Assembly (NCBI RefSeq): GCF_910592395.1 | Contig: NC_088310.1 | Span: 12,469,501-12,533,500 of the forward strand | Direction: 5' to 3' | Origin: Lineus longissimus | Taxonomy: Eukaryota > Nemertea > Pilidiophora > Heteronemertea > Lineidae | Length of the DNA stretch: 64,000 bases | In this document: positions 1-11,380 of the stretch, one piece after another | How positions within the stretch are numbered: the stretch's first letter is position 1 | Layout of the letters: the number at the start of each line of letters is the position of its first letter | Program-made: the position numbers and the translations under genes | The notes under the pieces: generated by a model | Told to the model about the DNA's origin: nothing | What the model saw: only the letters and a program-made list of their open reading frames with translations | Databases searched by the model: none

Positions 1-312
1 AAATCTTATGGCCTCAAAAAAGTCATTTTTTGCCAGGTTGGAGCCTTATCTAGCAGAATTGCAGGTTCACTTGAACTTATTAGCATATTTTCCTGTGAAA
101 ATCAAACATTTACCGTCTGCCGATCCGGAATGAAACAAACTGTAGTAGTCATTCATTTAGGTTAAATATCATTAAAAAGAAAATGTCGGCCATATCTCAC
201 CTCAAAGCTTCCATTGCTCCAGATCGTCGCTTGTTATAAACGAGGAGACGAGTTTCTGCTAATGCTGCTCCTTTTCTGAAGTTCTCAATAGAGATATCAG
301 GTGTCAAACTGG

Positions 313-1332
313 CTCAGTTTATCCCGGATGTACTTCTGAATTTTAACCAAGTCATCTGGGTGGGGATAGCTTTTCTCCCTATTGTAAGCTCTATAGGTTA
401 ATATGTTTCTGGCTAATCTTGTGACCTTTGATCTCCACTCGACAGTTGACGTCATCATTTTCATCGTGCGTTTGCAATCTTTTTCACATTCATCATCACT
501 ACATCTGATTGCCTGGCCCCATTTAAGGCTGATTAGCCTCTTGATGTCATATTCCAGGTGAATAGCCGTTTAAGGGGACTTCAGATCATCATCATCATCA
601 AAGTTGGGGGATGCTGTAGTTAAGGCAGCTGCAACAAGTTTGTCGAAAAAAGATGGATGCAGAAAGTCTGACATGGATAAATAATTTCCCGTCTTTTCTC
701 ACAAATTCAGAAGAAGTCTGGCAGAGCACCTCAGGACGATGTATAATACTTTCTTTTCAGTACATTTCCTGAGCAGTTTGCAAGCCAGTCATTGCCCAAC
801 ATTATGATAAGCAGATCACTCATGGCGACTCTGGAAATTCTGTCATTTGTCATTATTGGGAATGCTTCTGACTTCAACAATTTGCAAGCCTCTTTCTTAA
901 TTCTATCTTTCAAGACCAAACTTTGGATACGCAATTCACCCCTGGAGCACTTGGAATATGGAGATGCATCATGAACCAGTTTGGCTGGGCACACAAATTG
1001 GTGTTTATACATCGTGACATCCAGTCACAACCACTCCCTACACAGTGGACAGGGCCCATATTCTGAAACATCAAACACGCTGCCACATTTTCTGCGTCCT
1101 AGAATTATTTCCCCCTTTCTCTGATGCAATACAGCTATGTTATGCAGATTATCTCCATGACTTCGCTACAGATCCCATCTTGCCTGAACTTCTTTGTTTT
1201 TCTTTGGTGGCCCTTGCAAATACTTCATGGTAGTGATTCTCTTTACTTCATCATTTCTGCCATGAACTTGTTTTATATGCTTAGCAATGTTTGTGACAAC
1301 TTTGCCACAAAACCTGCAAAATGCATACAAAT
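313..1332 (-). pseudogene. Decayed Cys/His-rich protein gene of an unnamed invertebrate family
   Basis: Reading the minus strand from about 1332, the frame begins with a zinc-binding-like CxxC/HxxxxH block (CRFCGKVV...HIKQVH). It continues through ILGRRK, a second Cys pair (GPCPLC) and a His/Cys pair (KHQFVCP), into a stretch ending MLGNDWL. It is broken by a TAG after the residues ARWDL, a TGA after REWL and frame changes near 730 and 575. A further open piece at 313-575 (LISLKWGQAIRC...) has the look of the same protein's C-terminal half. The order of blocks resembles a large, unnamed family of invertebrate proteins that I recognise only by pattern. I cannot give a function. Stops and frame changes argue for a pseudogene, although some breaks could be introns. 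Confidence 0.5.
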
Positions 1333-1660
1333 GGCACATGTTTGGTGTGAAACATGTGTTTTACTGCATACTACTTTTTGACTTGTCAGTCTGTTTTTCA
1401 GATGAATTTGCCCAAGTCTACACAAAAAAAGATGAAATGATGAGAATACCATACCTTTCAGTTTCACTTCATGCACTTGAAATGGCAGCCTTGAAATGAG
1501 TTCCAAAATTCCAAAAGACATGAACGATGGCCTCCAACCTTGTCCCAATGCTGTTGTTATGTGCACAGCATTCACGAAAAGGCATTTGTTGGTTACTTCA
1601 TGTGTCTGAAAGGTACTTCTTGGGTACTTCTCAAACCTCGTCACCTCAATAGTTCACATT

Positions 1661-2413
1661 TCTTCCACACATGAAATGAGGGCGCCTGGTGCCAGGTAAC
1701 CAACCATGAGGTGGACACTTTAATGGAATGACCTAGACTTGTTGGGTACTATTTTTTCTCATGTCAATATAGCCAACAAGGTTGACTGAGCATGTCGATA
1801 AAGTTTGCTTGTTGGGTATACCCTATGAGCAAAAAGTACCAAAGTATATGTCAGATTCATGAAGTATCCAACATGTGCTCTCAGGGGCGGACCAACGGAC
1901 GGACGGACGGCCGGACCCTTGTCTGCATTGAAGTCAGTTTGAGGACTGTGTCTTTATCAGCCACAACGAGGACGTACCTTTCTAGCAGTTTTTTGAAGAT
2001 TTCCAGGCTACTTTGTGTGTCTCTTTATTATAACTTTTGCAGATGTCACTTTATATTTGCTGTATTTTAGTATTTAATGTTTGGCTTTTTCCTTAACACA
2101 GCGAGGACTTCAGGGAAAAACCAGATCATCTACATAGCGATAACTTGACTGTCATCTCTCGTACTGAGGACACTGATTTTGCCTGCGAAGTGAGGACTTG
2201 ACAGTCATCATCCAAATAGGGGACGATGATTATTAGCTTCAAATTTAGGCCCCAGAGGCATAACCAAGGGAGGGGGTGGGCTGACAACAAACTACTGGGG
2301 CTCAGGACTCAAGACGAACAAAAACTTTTTAACAAGAATGTTCTTCTTTCAGGACAATCTCCCACAATCAATGAGACTACTAAGAATTCCACTTCCAACT
2401 GTTGATGACTCAG
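1661..2413. other. Non-coding stretch with a short ACGG microsatellite
   Basis: No supportable gene. It contains an imperfect (ACGG)n tract at about 1890-1913 and short repeated wording around 1700-1870 (TTGTTGGGTA at about 1740 and 1810). The Ngaro-like element begins at its right edge. Confidence 0.5.
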
Positions 2414-2476
2414 CACCCTAAGTGCAATCCCCTCCTCTCATTCCGGGAAGTATTGGGGAACATCATACATATTCTC
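2414..2476 (-). repeat. Ngaro-like element repeat B2 (3' end)
   Basis: A 63-bp sequence starting CACCCTAAGTGCAATCC is repeated exactly at 2681-2743. It forms the extreme 3' end of the element on the minus strand. Confidence 0.85.
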
Positions 2477-2620
2477 GTATGATATGATAGAACAAGAGAA
2501 GGGATCTATCCAAATGGGTGGGTGGGTGGGGAAAGCACGTCCTTCGCCCCATATGTTCGTCCCACCATCCAGTTTCCATTTATCTGCCATTTGCTCACTT
2601 CAGCGCTTCCACGCCCCTTT

Positions 2621-2674
2621 AACAAGCAAATCTATGGTTGACGTCATTCGTCACGTGGATTGTCACTTAGGGTG
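2621..2674 (-). repeat. Ngaro-like element repeat A2
   Basis: A 54-bp sequence identical to A1 at 15344-15397. It contains the palindrome TGACGTCA (2639-2646) and the E-box-like CACGTG. It abuts B1 with a six-base spacer TTCCAG, and the junction forms a hairpin, CACTTAGGGTG facing CACCCTAAGTG. About 144 bp (2477-2620) separate it from B2. Confidence 0.85.
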
Positions 2675-2680
2675 TTCCAG

Positions 2681-2743
2681 CACCCTAAGTGCAATCCCCT
2701 CCTCTCATTCCGGGAAGTATTGGGGAACATCATACATATTCTC
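2681..2743 (-). repeat. Ngaro-like element repeat B1
   Basis: Exact copy of B2 (2414-2476). Internal element sequence follows on its right, up to the piggyBac insertion at 3045. Confidence 0.85.
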
Positions 2744-3089
2744 ATACATTCTGTACAACCGAATATGCCCTATTCATTTCTTGTCCCATCTTCCCCCAAT
2801 ACTACCCAAAACTCCCAATTCTCAATCATAAAACAAGGAGAATATCTGTGAAGCAAATGACCTTTATTATTCATCTTCAGCTAACCGACAAGCTAATACA
2901 ACGTAGTCACGAGTACAACATAGGACATGAGAATGTGAACATTTATTTAGTACAATCGAAGTGGGCATTTCATAATAGAAACATTTAGAAATGCACTCTT
3001 ATCATACCGCAGACTAGGATTGTTAGTCTACAATTCCATCGCTTTTAACCCTCTCATGCACCATTATTATTCAGAGCATTTTGCACAGA

Positions 3090-4090
3090 ATCACATCAAT
3101 TTCTTTCAAAGAGCCAGTGCATCAACCCTGTAAACTTTACAGGGGTACTGTAATGGAATATTGTTTAGGTCTTTGATTGACCTTTCAGAATCCATCAGCA
3201 AATATTGGAAAAACATTACCTGGTTACCATGGCAACCGTTATAATATGTATCAAAACAGTGAAAATTATGAAATAAGGTTGTTTATTTTAGAAAAAGTGG
3301 CTTTTTACCACATTTACTTCCTAGCTACACCAAATCTAACCCCAGTATTCGATTTACTGGGCAATTTTCACTCTAGAGACAAAACATGATGCTTATTTCT
3401 GGAAGAATGACATTGTTTTTGCTTTTCGTTTTACCCAACGGCTTTATCATTTCACAGAGTGGACAACAGAATGAATTATTATTGAAATGCAAAACAACAC
3501 CAATACTTTTCAAAGAGCCAATGTAACAAAGCTGAAAAAGATAGAGGGATAACTGTAATGACATTTTGTTAGGTCTATATGTGGGTTACCAGGGTAACCG
3601 GTAGAGCGAAAATAAATCATGCACCGTTGCCATGGTAACAATCAAACTATGGATATGTTTGATTTTTGAGAGATTATTCGAGAAAAAGTAGATTTTTACC
3701 ATATTGTTGGTCTAGATACACCAGATCTGACCAAGGAATTGAGTTAACTGGGCACTTTTCACCCTAGGGACAGAACATGATGCATATCTCTGGAAGAATG
3801 AAGTTGTTTATGCTATTTTTTTACATAACGGCATAATCTATCACTGTGTGGACTTAGAGTGAATTTTCATGGAAGTGCAAAACAACACCAATCTTTTTCA
3901 AGGAGCCAGTGTAGCAAAGCTGCAAAAGATAGAGGGGTAACTGCAATGATATTTTGTTAGGCCTATATATGGGCAACCAGGGTATCTGATAGAACGAAAA
4001 TAAATCATGCACCGTTGCCATGGTAACGATCAAACTCTGCAAATATTTGATTTTTGACTGAATATTTGAGAAAAAGTTGATTTTTCCCTA
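3090..4090. repeat. About 390-bp tandem repeat inside piggyBac, 2.5 copies
   Basis: Blocks around GTTGCCATGGTAAC, AAATAAATCATGCACCG and AAAACAACACCAAT recur at intervals of about 388-400 bp. The last of these phrases starts near 3490 and 3880. The copies have diverged by many substitutions. They fill the space between the left terminus and the transposase 3' end. Confidence 0.7.
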
Positions 4091-4112
4091 TTTTCTGCCT
4101 TGCTACACCTAA

Positions 4113-4216
4113 TCTGCATAATGGACGGATCAACAATACTGACTTCTGCAACAGAGCGCAGAATGGCCGGATCAACAATACTGATTACTGCAACAGTCCG
4201 CATAATGGACGGATCA
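4113..4216. repeat. 42-bp tandem repeat, about 2.5 copies
   Basis: The phrase ATGGMCGGATCAA starts at 4121, 4163 and 4205, a 42-bp period, so the same minus-strand reading phase is kept in each copy. It lies just downstream of the piggyBac coding region. Confidence 0.7.
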
Positions 4217-4417
4217 AATTTGATATTGTCGAATACGCTTATGGAATAGGAAAATGTACGGAACAATCACAAATACATTTTGAAAATGTGCATAAAATGC
4301 ATATTTTCACGAAACCAGCCCCGTAATGTGCCTAGCAGTCTAAGAAGATACACTCATGAATGCACCACAGATGCACTGATGGATGAGCCATTTCAGAGGC
4401 CACTTTCACTGCAGTGT

Positions 4418-7400
4418 TTAGAGCAAAGGGTCTCTAGAGTGCCACCGATTCCAACAGTCTTTCCTATGAATATATCGCTCACATGTCAAACGGTAATTGT
4501 TCGTTTTCCTTTGAGATTTTCTCCCATTTTCATCCTTTTCATAGCCACACACTCTACACGTTCTCCTAATTCCACCATCTTTTTGGGTTGTCATGGGGTG
4601 GACACCAGTTGTTCTTGCTGCAACTGCAGGAATAGGACCGCGAATCGGGATGTTCTCAACTGGAGCCAGACGAGGCCGACCACGACCAGGTAGATCTCTG
4701 TTGGCACGTCGCTCTCGCTGTGGTTCCGTCAGTTCCGCTACCAACATTTCACGAAAAGCCTTTTGCTCAATGTTCTTTCCTGTCACTTTTTTGTACCCTA
4801 TGTATGAGTTAACTATGCAAAGCTCCACAAGCCTCCAAAATACATGCTTCCACCACTTCAGGTTGCGACGACTGACGGTATAGTAACACAAGTGTTGATC
4901 AAGTAGATCTACTCCTCCCATATGATCATTGTAGTTGGCTATCAACGTTGGCTTTCTACGTTCGTCCTGCCCTTCTCGACGTGGTGGTATGACTGTCACT
5001 TGGTTTCCATGCATTGTGGATAAGGCTGTTACATCCCTCTTGTCTTTCCAACGTACTGCAGTCATCAATCCACCATGGCATTTTCTGAACTCCATTCCAC
5101 CTCTCTGAAAATGGTCACCTTTGACAGGCCTTAGCTCCATTGGGAAGCCTCGTCTATTCAGACGAACTGTTCCACAGCATAAGATACCACGGTTGAGAAG
5201 TTCAAGACACAAGGTTGGCGATGTGTAGAAATTGTCAGTATAAAGACGGTATCCAGAATCACTAAAGTCTGCAGTTAGATCATGGACAACACGTGATGGC
5301 AAGCCAACTTCAACGCGATCAGCAACCTTCCCAGTATAGATTTGGAAGCGACTGCAATAGCCAGAATCACTCTCAGCGAGGACCCAAAGTTTTATACCAA
5401 ATCGCTTTGGCTTCTTCGGCATATACTGGAGGAAAGAAACCCGGCACTTTCTTCCAATCATCTGTTCATCAACTGAAATATGGTGTCCAGGTGTGTACAT
5501 CAGCCGAAAGTTTTCACTCAATCTATTTACAAGAAACCTGACTTTGAAAAGTTTGTCTCTGTTCGGATCATTTGGATCATATTGTACATTGTCACAACAG
5601 TGTAAATATCGATGGATTTGAAAAAAATCCTTCCCAGTGAAGACCTCTCCATACCAAGGTGTCCGGGACCATGGCTTTTTGGACCAGTAGTCCCTCAGAT
5701 GGGCACGACGATCAATGCCTTGGGCAATGTTTACTCCTAAGAAAGCATCAAGTGATATCCTGTCAATTTGAATCCACCGCATGTTTGATGGATTTGCTGC
5801 CCTACACTGATCTGCATACAAATTGGTCTCCCTGCAAATGTCACGGGATATGTTGTCATCCCAAAAGAGTTTGAAAAAGTCGGAGGCTAGAACAGGCTCT
5901 CTGGCTAAAACCCAATCGCACACACCACTCCTAGCAGTAAAAGGAATAGCATGATTAGGGTTCACTTCATCGCCATCAAACGCCTCCCACACTAAGTCTT
6001 GACCAGCCACAATAATATCATTGTCAACACCTGAATCATCTGTATCGTCGGTCTCTGGTTGAAGTTGAACAACGTGTTCTCCATCCCTGGCCACTGTGTT
6101 GGCCACCTTACCGCGACCACGACCGCGACCACGACCACGACCTCGTCCACGATTTGCAGCAGGCAATGCATTAGCACCAATGCCACGGCGACCTTCACGA
6201 TTTTGACTGGTACGAGAGCCAGGTAACCATTCCTCATCAGTGCTAGTGTCAGCTTGGCTTTCTACACCAGTGTTGTCATTGTCACCTCGATGAAATTCAG
6301 TGCCTTCGTTCTGGCTCTGAAAACAAAAACAAATGTTCAACTGATGATGATTGTTTTGTAGGAAGATAGAAATGGAGATGATAAATATTCATCATGCCTG
6401 GTACAAGAAAATATCCCCAGGAAATATTGGTGACCTACTTACTAGTATGTCACAGTGTTCATTCAAAACTGACATCATCGAGTTTTCCTCGACTAATACC
6501 TTTTTTTCTAACTTTGGAATTCAGAAAGTGCTCACACATGAGTATACCAGCCAAAGTAAAACTATGTTACTGAGTTTAGAAACACATGAGATGAACAGAA
6601 AACGCACCTGTGAATAAACATCCAGGGTACTTGAAACTCTGCACACTTTCCTACTGCCACAGCCTCGAACACGGACGCGACCTCTTCTGCGACCACACTG
6701 GTAAACTCCCTGGCTAGTAGGTGGAAGGGCAGGCAATGCCTCTTGGGTCTGGAAATAATGATTGCTTGGTTATTTGATCAATCACCATAAATTAATAAAT
6801 TATATTTGGCCTTGACCAGCTATGGAAATGAAAAACGGCTCCTGTGGAAAGCAAGCAATATTTTTCAAATAGTAACTAGGCCTGTAGGTCCTTGTCCACA
6901 GCCCATCAACAATGGACATCTCACACACCAGCTAAAAGAGGTATAAATGTGCCACTCAATCAGCAAGCCCTACAACTATAAATCACCTAAAATCAAGAAG
7001 ATAATATAAACTAACCTGTTGAGCATCATGTAGTGGAACTTCATGTGAATGACAGGCCCTGCTGACATTCCTGCTACTTGAACTTGAAGCTCGACCAGAA
7101 CCTCCTCGTACTCTGACACGACCTCGATATTTGCTGGTAGCAGCCGTTTGAACACTAGAAGGAAACCACTCCTCGTCACCGTTACTGTCATCAGACTGGC
7201 TGTCACTGCTGTTTCGATTCTTGCTCAGAGCCTAAAAAAGAATTTTGACCGATTGTTACATGTGATCAAGGTGTTTGTGATAAATAGTTCAAATGTGCCA
7301 CTTCCCTAAGTGATAGTGAAACATACTTACCTGTGCTGGAGCATGTGAAGAAGGAGCATTACTGGCAGGCCTATGGTGACTATAAAAAGACTTGCACGAC

Positions 7401-8311
7401 GCAACAGTATCCGGAGAACCTCTTGGATTGCAACGACTAATACGAGGGTTCCTGTCTACTTGAACAATGAGATCATGTTGACCGGGACCCTAATAATAAA
7501 AATAAGATTTATCAATTATGCAGCAATGTTAGGCATAGTAATTGGAGGAGGCATGTATCAACTATGCCATGATGCAGGCCAATGGGAATGGGCTGGGATA
7601 GGCCATGGCCTGGGAAATGTGGGATGAAAGGGCGACTAGCCTTCACAATAGTAACACAAGTACAGACACTGCTTGTCTTAGTGCTAAATGCATGCTAGGC
7701 CCAAGGTAAGCTTATCATCACCAGCGCCAAAGCACAGCTCTCAACACTGACAGCACAGTATCATGCAGCACAGGCATGTCATAGATAGAGCCCTAAGCTT
7801 ACACCAGGGCCTCCCACACCTACACTTATGTTCAATAGAGGTAGACCAAGATGCGCCGTAGATGCATAGCCCTAGCACTATCTGCCCAAAACAATTTTCT
7901 GGTCATAAAACAGCTGGTTGCTTACTTTCACATGTTTGATTCATGGGCGCCGCCATCTTTGATTTAGGCCGAGCTCACTCAACCATTGTCAACAAACATG
8001 TTGCCGGCACACAAGTGCATCAAATCGTCATTTGTCCAGATTGTAAACAACCCAGAGTCGCGACATATTCAGATTGTTATCTGTAAGTGTAAACTAACCT
8101 GGTTTTGGGTCAGTAAATCATCTGCAGTGTACAGAACGGAGTCACGGAATGCAGCTTCCTCATTGTGTTTTTCGTTGACATTAGTCTCGCGCAACCAGGC
8201 AAGGTCATCCTCTTCAAGATCACTCCCGTCTTCAAATTCGGTGTCGGAAAAATCTTCAGGGAGATCATCTAACAGATCTAAAGCCTCATTTACACCAAAT
8301 CGACCACTCAT
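4418..8311 (-). CDS. piggyBac transposase, five exons, about 875 aa
   Basis: The enzyme cuts and pastes the element at TTAA sites in the nucleus. Exons read on the minus strand are 8311-8099, 7489-7331, 7231-7016, 6748-6608 and 6316-4418. All have GT-AG borders, and every join falls between codons. The first exon is acidic. Exons 3-5 carry serine/acidic runs (DEEWFPSS, DEEWLPGS) followed by RGR-type basic tracts that could act as AT-hooks. Exon 5 holds the DDE_Tnp_1_7 core. The three catalytic aspartates are visible in SVDEQM (near residue 525), YTDNFYTS (near 603) and the VDLLDQ block (near 713). A C-terminal Cys/His-rich module begins CRVCG (near 830). The length exceeds the usual 550-650 residues because of the extended N-terminus. 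The reading frame is intact. Confidence 0.85.
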
Positions 8312-8573
8312 TTAGACATTTTAGGTGTTGAACCATAAAATACTAAGTGAAACTTGTCCTCATGAGGTCAGCCACTGTCAACGTCCGCCATTGTTGTTGT
8401 GCGATTATTTTTTTATTTTTCAATCAAAGATTCCAACCTTACCGTAAATAGTGACACCTATCAGAAATACAATAAATCAGTAGGTTATAGTATCTAAAGT
8501 TGGTTCTGAGCACGGCAGCACCAGCCAGTAAGGATTACAGGGTTAATTATTGATTTTTTAATTCATGCCACAA

Positions 8574-8593
8574 GGCGGTCGCTAGCGACCGCC
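8574..8593. repeat. 20-bp perfect palindrome next to the piggyBac right end
   Basis: GGCGGTCGCTAGCGACCGCC is its own reverse complement. It lies immediately inside the right terminal repeat. No equivalent is present at the left end. Confidence 0.85.
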
Positions 8594-8628
8594 TGGCGCA
8601 CGAGTGGGTTAACAAACATCTGAAGGAT

Positions 8629-9839
8629 CTAAGCATCAAATGCCGGGGGCAAATTTGTAGGTACGAACTTATTAAACATTTTCTCATAATTGCCGCCATC
8701 CAACACGGACTTGGACAACCTTCCCGCCACCACCGCCGCATCCCTCACAGATTCTACCCTACTGTAATAAGGAGCTGATTTGTCAGAAAACCAACCCATA
8801 TGGTTATTCATTTGATCTTGATCGTCCACAGCACCCGAAAAGCCTAATAATACTGCACAACCTGCTCTAAAGCTGTGTAATGTTTCACCCTCATAAACAC
8901 CCAAAGTGACCAAATACTCACGAAGACGATCATACATGGAACTAAAGGAAATGTTCTGATCCAAAACCCTGCCAGACTGATCGACTATCCTGAAAAGGTA
9001 ACCTGCAGATATATCCACCCCATGATCATTGCACCATCGAAAATAATGATCGAGTGCCTCCACAGGGCAAATCACCTTGTCATCACATCGCTTTACCACA
9101 AACCTATTGGCCTTTCCCCTGCCACCCCTGATGGTTTTTGTCAAAGTATGACAAAAGAGGAGGCCAGAGCCGGAACTTCTTGTGCCGGAATAATACACAA
9201 ATCGGAAGCTCTATCACCCGCAAAAAACTGCAACTTGAAAAATACCTGATCTCTGATCAATAGGTATCTTTGTCTTAAGGAAATATCCGGCCTCGAAAGC
9301 TGATTATGAATATACTTCGACATGTGACGGATCTTATCTATAAATATAGGTTTTGCCTGCTTCGGCATTACATGTGATTTCGCTTGTTCAAGTGCAATTT
9401 GCTGAGAGTAATTAATAACCTGAGGTGCATGACTTGGGTTACCTGACGAGGTAGAGTGATTCCACAGCTTTCCCCTACCCACCTGTTGAAATATGTCAGA
9501 CAGGCTCTGAATCATGTTTTTGACAGAGGTTGACGCAAAACGGGTAGGGCAAGAACATTTAGTGCCATCATGTGTGGCTAGTAACGGACACGTAAAATCA
9601 TGCACCTTAGTTTTACCTTTGGTATCTTTCTATACTAAAAATTCACACACTTCTTGAGGGCCACATGTCACAATCGACGGTTTCGAGGGGAGCGAAGACA
9701 GAAATAACTCAAACGTATTCTTGATGGAATCCAATCGTTTCTTCCCGGCACTGTTCCCAAAATGATTCTCTAGGTAATCTAATCTTTTCAAAATAGCATC
9801 CCTATTAACCGCGACCATAGCATGTTGGGGAACGGCCAC
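8629..9839 (-). pseudogene. Ngaro-type tyrosine recombinase, broken by one stop and one frameshift
   Basis: This enzyme would integrate the circular cDNA of the retrotransposon. The N-terminal part (9839-9633) looks like a helical core-binding region. The catalytic half shows Arg in the HSFRAG motif, His in NNHMGW and the nucleophile region APYYSR, the R..H..Y order of tyrosine recombinases. The block QVFFKLQFFAGDRASDL is characteristic of Ngaro elements. A TAG codon at 9630-9632 interrupts the frame, which continues in phase afterwards. A one-base frameshift near 9165 separates the middle from the C-terminal segment. It follows RNase H, and its stop codon lies about 17 bases from the piggyBac TTAA. 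Confidence 0.8.
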
Positions 9840-9879
9840 CTAGAATCACGAGGCAAACGACAAGCGATGAGCAACTATT

Positions 9880-10698
9880 TTACACGGCACAACTACATCT
9901 GGAACAAAGCCGTGCTTTGAAGGAGTGAGAATGTCTGTACATGATTAACAATGGTGCCCATACTGGTGTCGTACCCTCATCAGGCAAGAGCATAGTACAA
10001 TATTTCACCTTATTGTCAATTAACAGCTGAAACACAGGTACAGTGAGCTGCTTTGGAGGGTATACATAATAATTCTCATCATTACTAAACGTCTGGGCGA
10101 ATACATTGACACCCGATGATTGCGGCAGAGGAAATGGAGTAAAGTGTTTCAAAGGAAGCCCAGCCGATGATTTCATCGCATTGCTGTCCAGCGCCATCAA
10201 ATCAATGGAGTGTGGCCCATAACGCCTTTCTATTTTCTCCCATGCTTTCGATGATAACGTAGTGTGGGAGAGATCAACCGATCTTGATGGCGTATCCGCC
10301 GGATTATCTTTAGACCTTATGAAAGACAATTTTAATTCTACATTGTTTGTGAATATCAGCTGGAATATGTCCTTCATTATATTTACCAACTTGATATCTC
10401 TGCCACCCTGACTATGCCAGGCTTTTACCAATATCATACTATCTGTATACACATCAACTCGGTGATTAGCAATTGATGATTCTAAAGATTGGAGGGCTTT
10501 TCTCAACGCATCCGCCTCTTTTAAATGGATTGGGCGATGATCGCCAGATAACCAAAAATCCGAGATGCAGCACTGCTTTACATCCCCGGACAGAACTACC
10601 GCTCCATATTTGTACAAAGAAGCATCTGTTGCTAATAACACCTGTTTGTGGTATTCTGGTCGCCACTTAAAGAGGTTGAATAGCGCCTCCAGAAGCAA
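9880..10698 (-). CDS. RNase H domain of the Ngaro-like element
   Basis: The open frame carries RNase H landmarks. They are the first acidic site in LLATDASLYKYGAVV, a Glu in KEADALRKAL, an Asp in DVYTDSM and the closing DNPADTPSR. It would degrade the RNA strand during reverse transcription. In related elements it is fused directly behind RT. Here about 0.7 kb of unexplained sequence separates the two, so this is probably the displaced 3' half of a split RT-RNase H gene rather than an independent gene. Confidence 0.7.
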   Translation of the reverse strand: MLLEALFNLFKWRPEYHKQVLLATDASLYKYGAVVLSGDVKQCCISDFWLSGDHRPIHLKEADALRKALQSLESSIANHRVDVYTDSMILVKAWHSQGGRDIKLVNIMKDIFQLIFTNNVELKLSFIRSKDNPADTPSRSVDLSHTTLSSKAWEKIERRYGPHSIDLMALDSNAMKSSAGLPLKHFTPFPLPQSSGVNVFAQTFSNDENYYVYPPKQLTVPVFQLLIDNKVKYCTMLLPDEGTTPVWAPLLIMYRHSHSFKARLCSRCSCAV

Positions 10699-11380
10699 GC
10701 AACAGCGTCACCCGTAGCAGAAATAAGAACTGCTTAGTGACGTCATGGTTTCCATATACGGCATCTCATTTGCATATTTTTACAACCTTATTTACTACGA
10801 GTTATAAATATGCCAGTAGCACGTGGATCATGCCGGGCGGCGCTGTCAGGTGTTTCCACTATGGGTTACATAATCGGCTACAAAGAGGCCAGTGTTCTAG
10901 TAAATGAAGTTAGCAATGATAGCGAAAGAATGTTAGTGTATGTTACGCAGTCAATAGCGATAGTAGTGAGTTGGAGAGAGGAGAAAATGGAAAATGGAGA
11001 GAATAGTAGTATGGATTTCGAGTCCCAAGAAGAAACTTTGCAAAGTTTTCATCAAACTGATAATCATATTCCTTCCTTCTCTGTCTCCAACAATTAAAAG
11101 TTGCTGCAGTCAACCTGATGGGTTTATCTGTGAGCGAATCGACGAGACGAAGCATTTTTCAAGCATCCGAATGGTACCTTACAGATCCGCAAGGGGCGCG
11201 TTACCGAAAATGTTGCAAAAATCAATAACGTGATCGTAAATATTGTCATATTTTTCAAAATGAGAGTATGTAAATGATATGCAGACGGTAAACCAATGAA
11301 AGGCCAGTATCTATTGAACCTTACAAGTGATTTGGGGGCCTTGAAACTCCTTATATTTATCAATGAAACCTTATTCCCGC
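10699..11380. other. Unexplained 0.7-kb segment splitting RT from RNase H
   Basis: The RT frame stops at 11381 and the RNase H frame begins at 10698, although the two are normally continuous. The segment contains TGACGTCA (10738-10745), a TATA-like GTTATAAATAT near 10800 and a plus-strand frame from 10810. I recognise no family. An insertion is likely, but I could not find its target duplication. Confidence 0.4.

Larger units (their letters stand above)
3049..8608 (-). mobile_element. Complete piggyBac element, TTAA-flanked
   Basis: The left end reads TTAA-CCCTCTCATGCACC from 3045. The right end, read inward, is TTAA-CCCACTCGTGCGCC from 8612. These 14-bp ends match at 11 positions and start with the CCC typical of piggyBac. 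TTAA target copies lie at 3045-3048 and 8609-8612. The element holds one five-exon transposase gene with no stop or frameshift that I can see, so it may be intact. It sits just downstream of the recombinase stop codon of the Ngaro-like element, and is therefore younger than that element. Confidence 0.85.

Noticed and set aside
4030-4266. Minus-strand 78-codon frame with a repeated 14-residue unit
   Set aside because: The repeat is explained by the 42-bp DNA repeat. The frame has no other sign of coding.
4593-5874. Plus-strand open frames opposite the piggyBac transposase
   Set aside because: They lie antisense to a well-supported catalytic domain and resemble no known protein.
10810-11097. 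Plus-strand 95-codon frame with an upstream TATA-like sequence as a possible host gene
   Set aside because: No homology recognised. It lies in a segment interrupting a retrotransposon, so I report the segment but not a gene.
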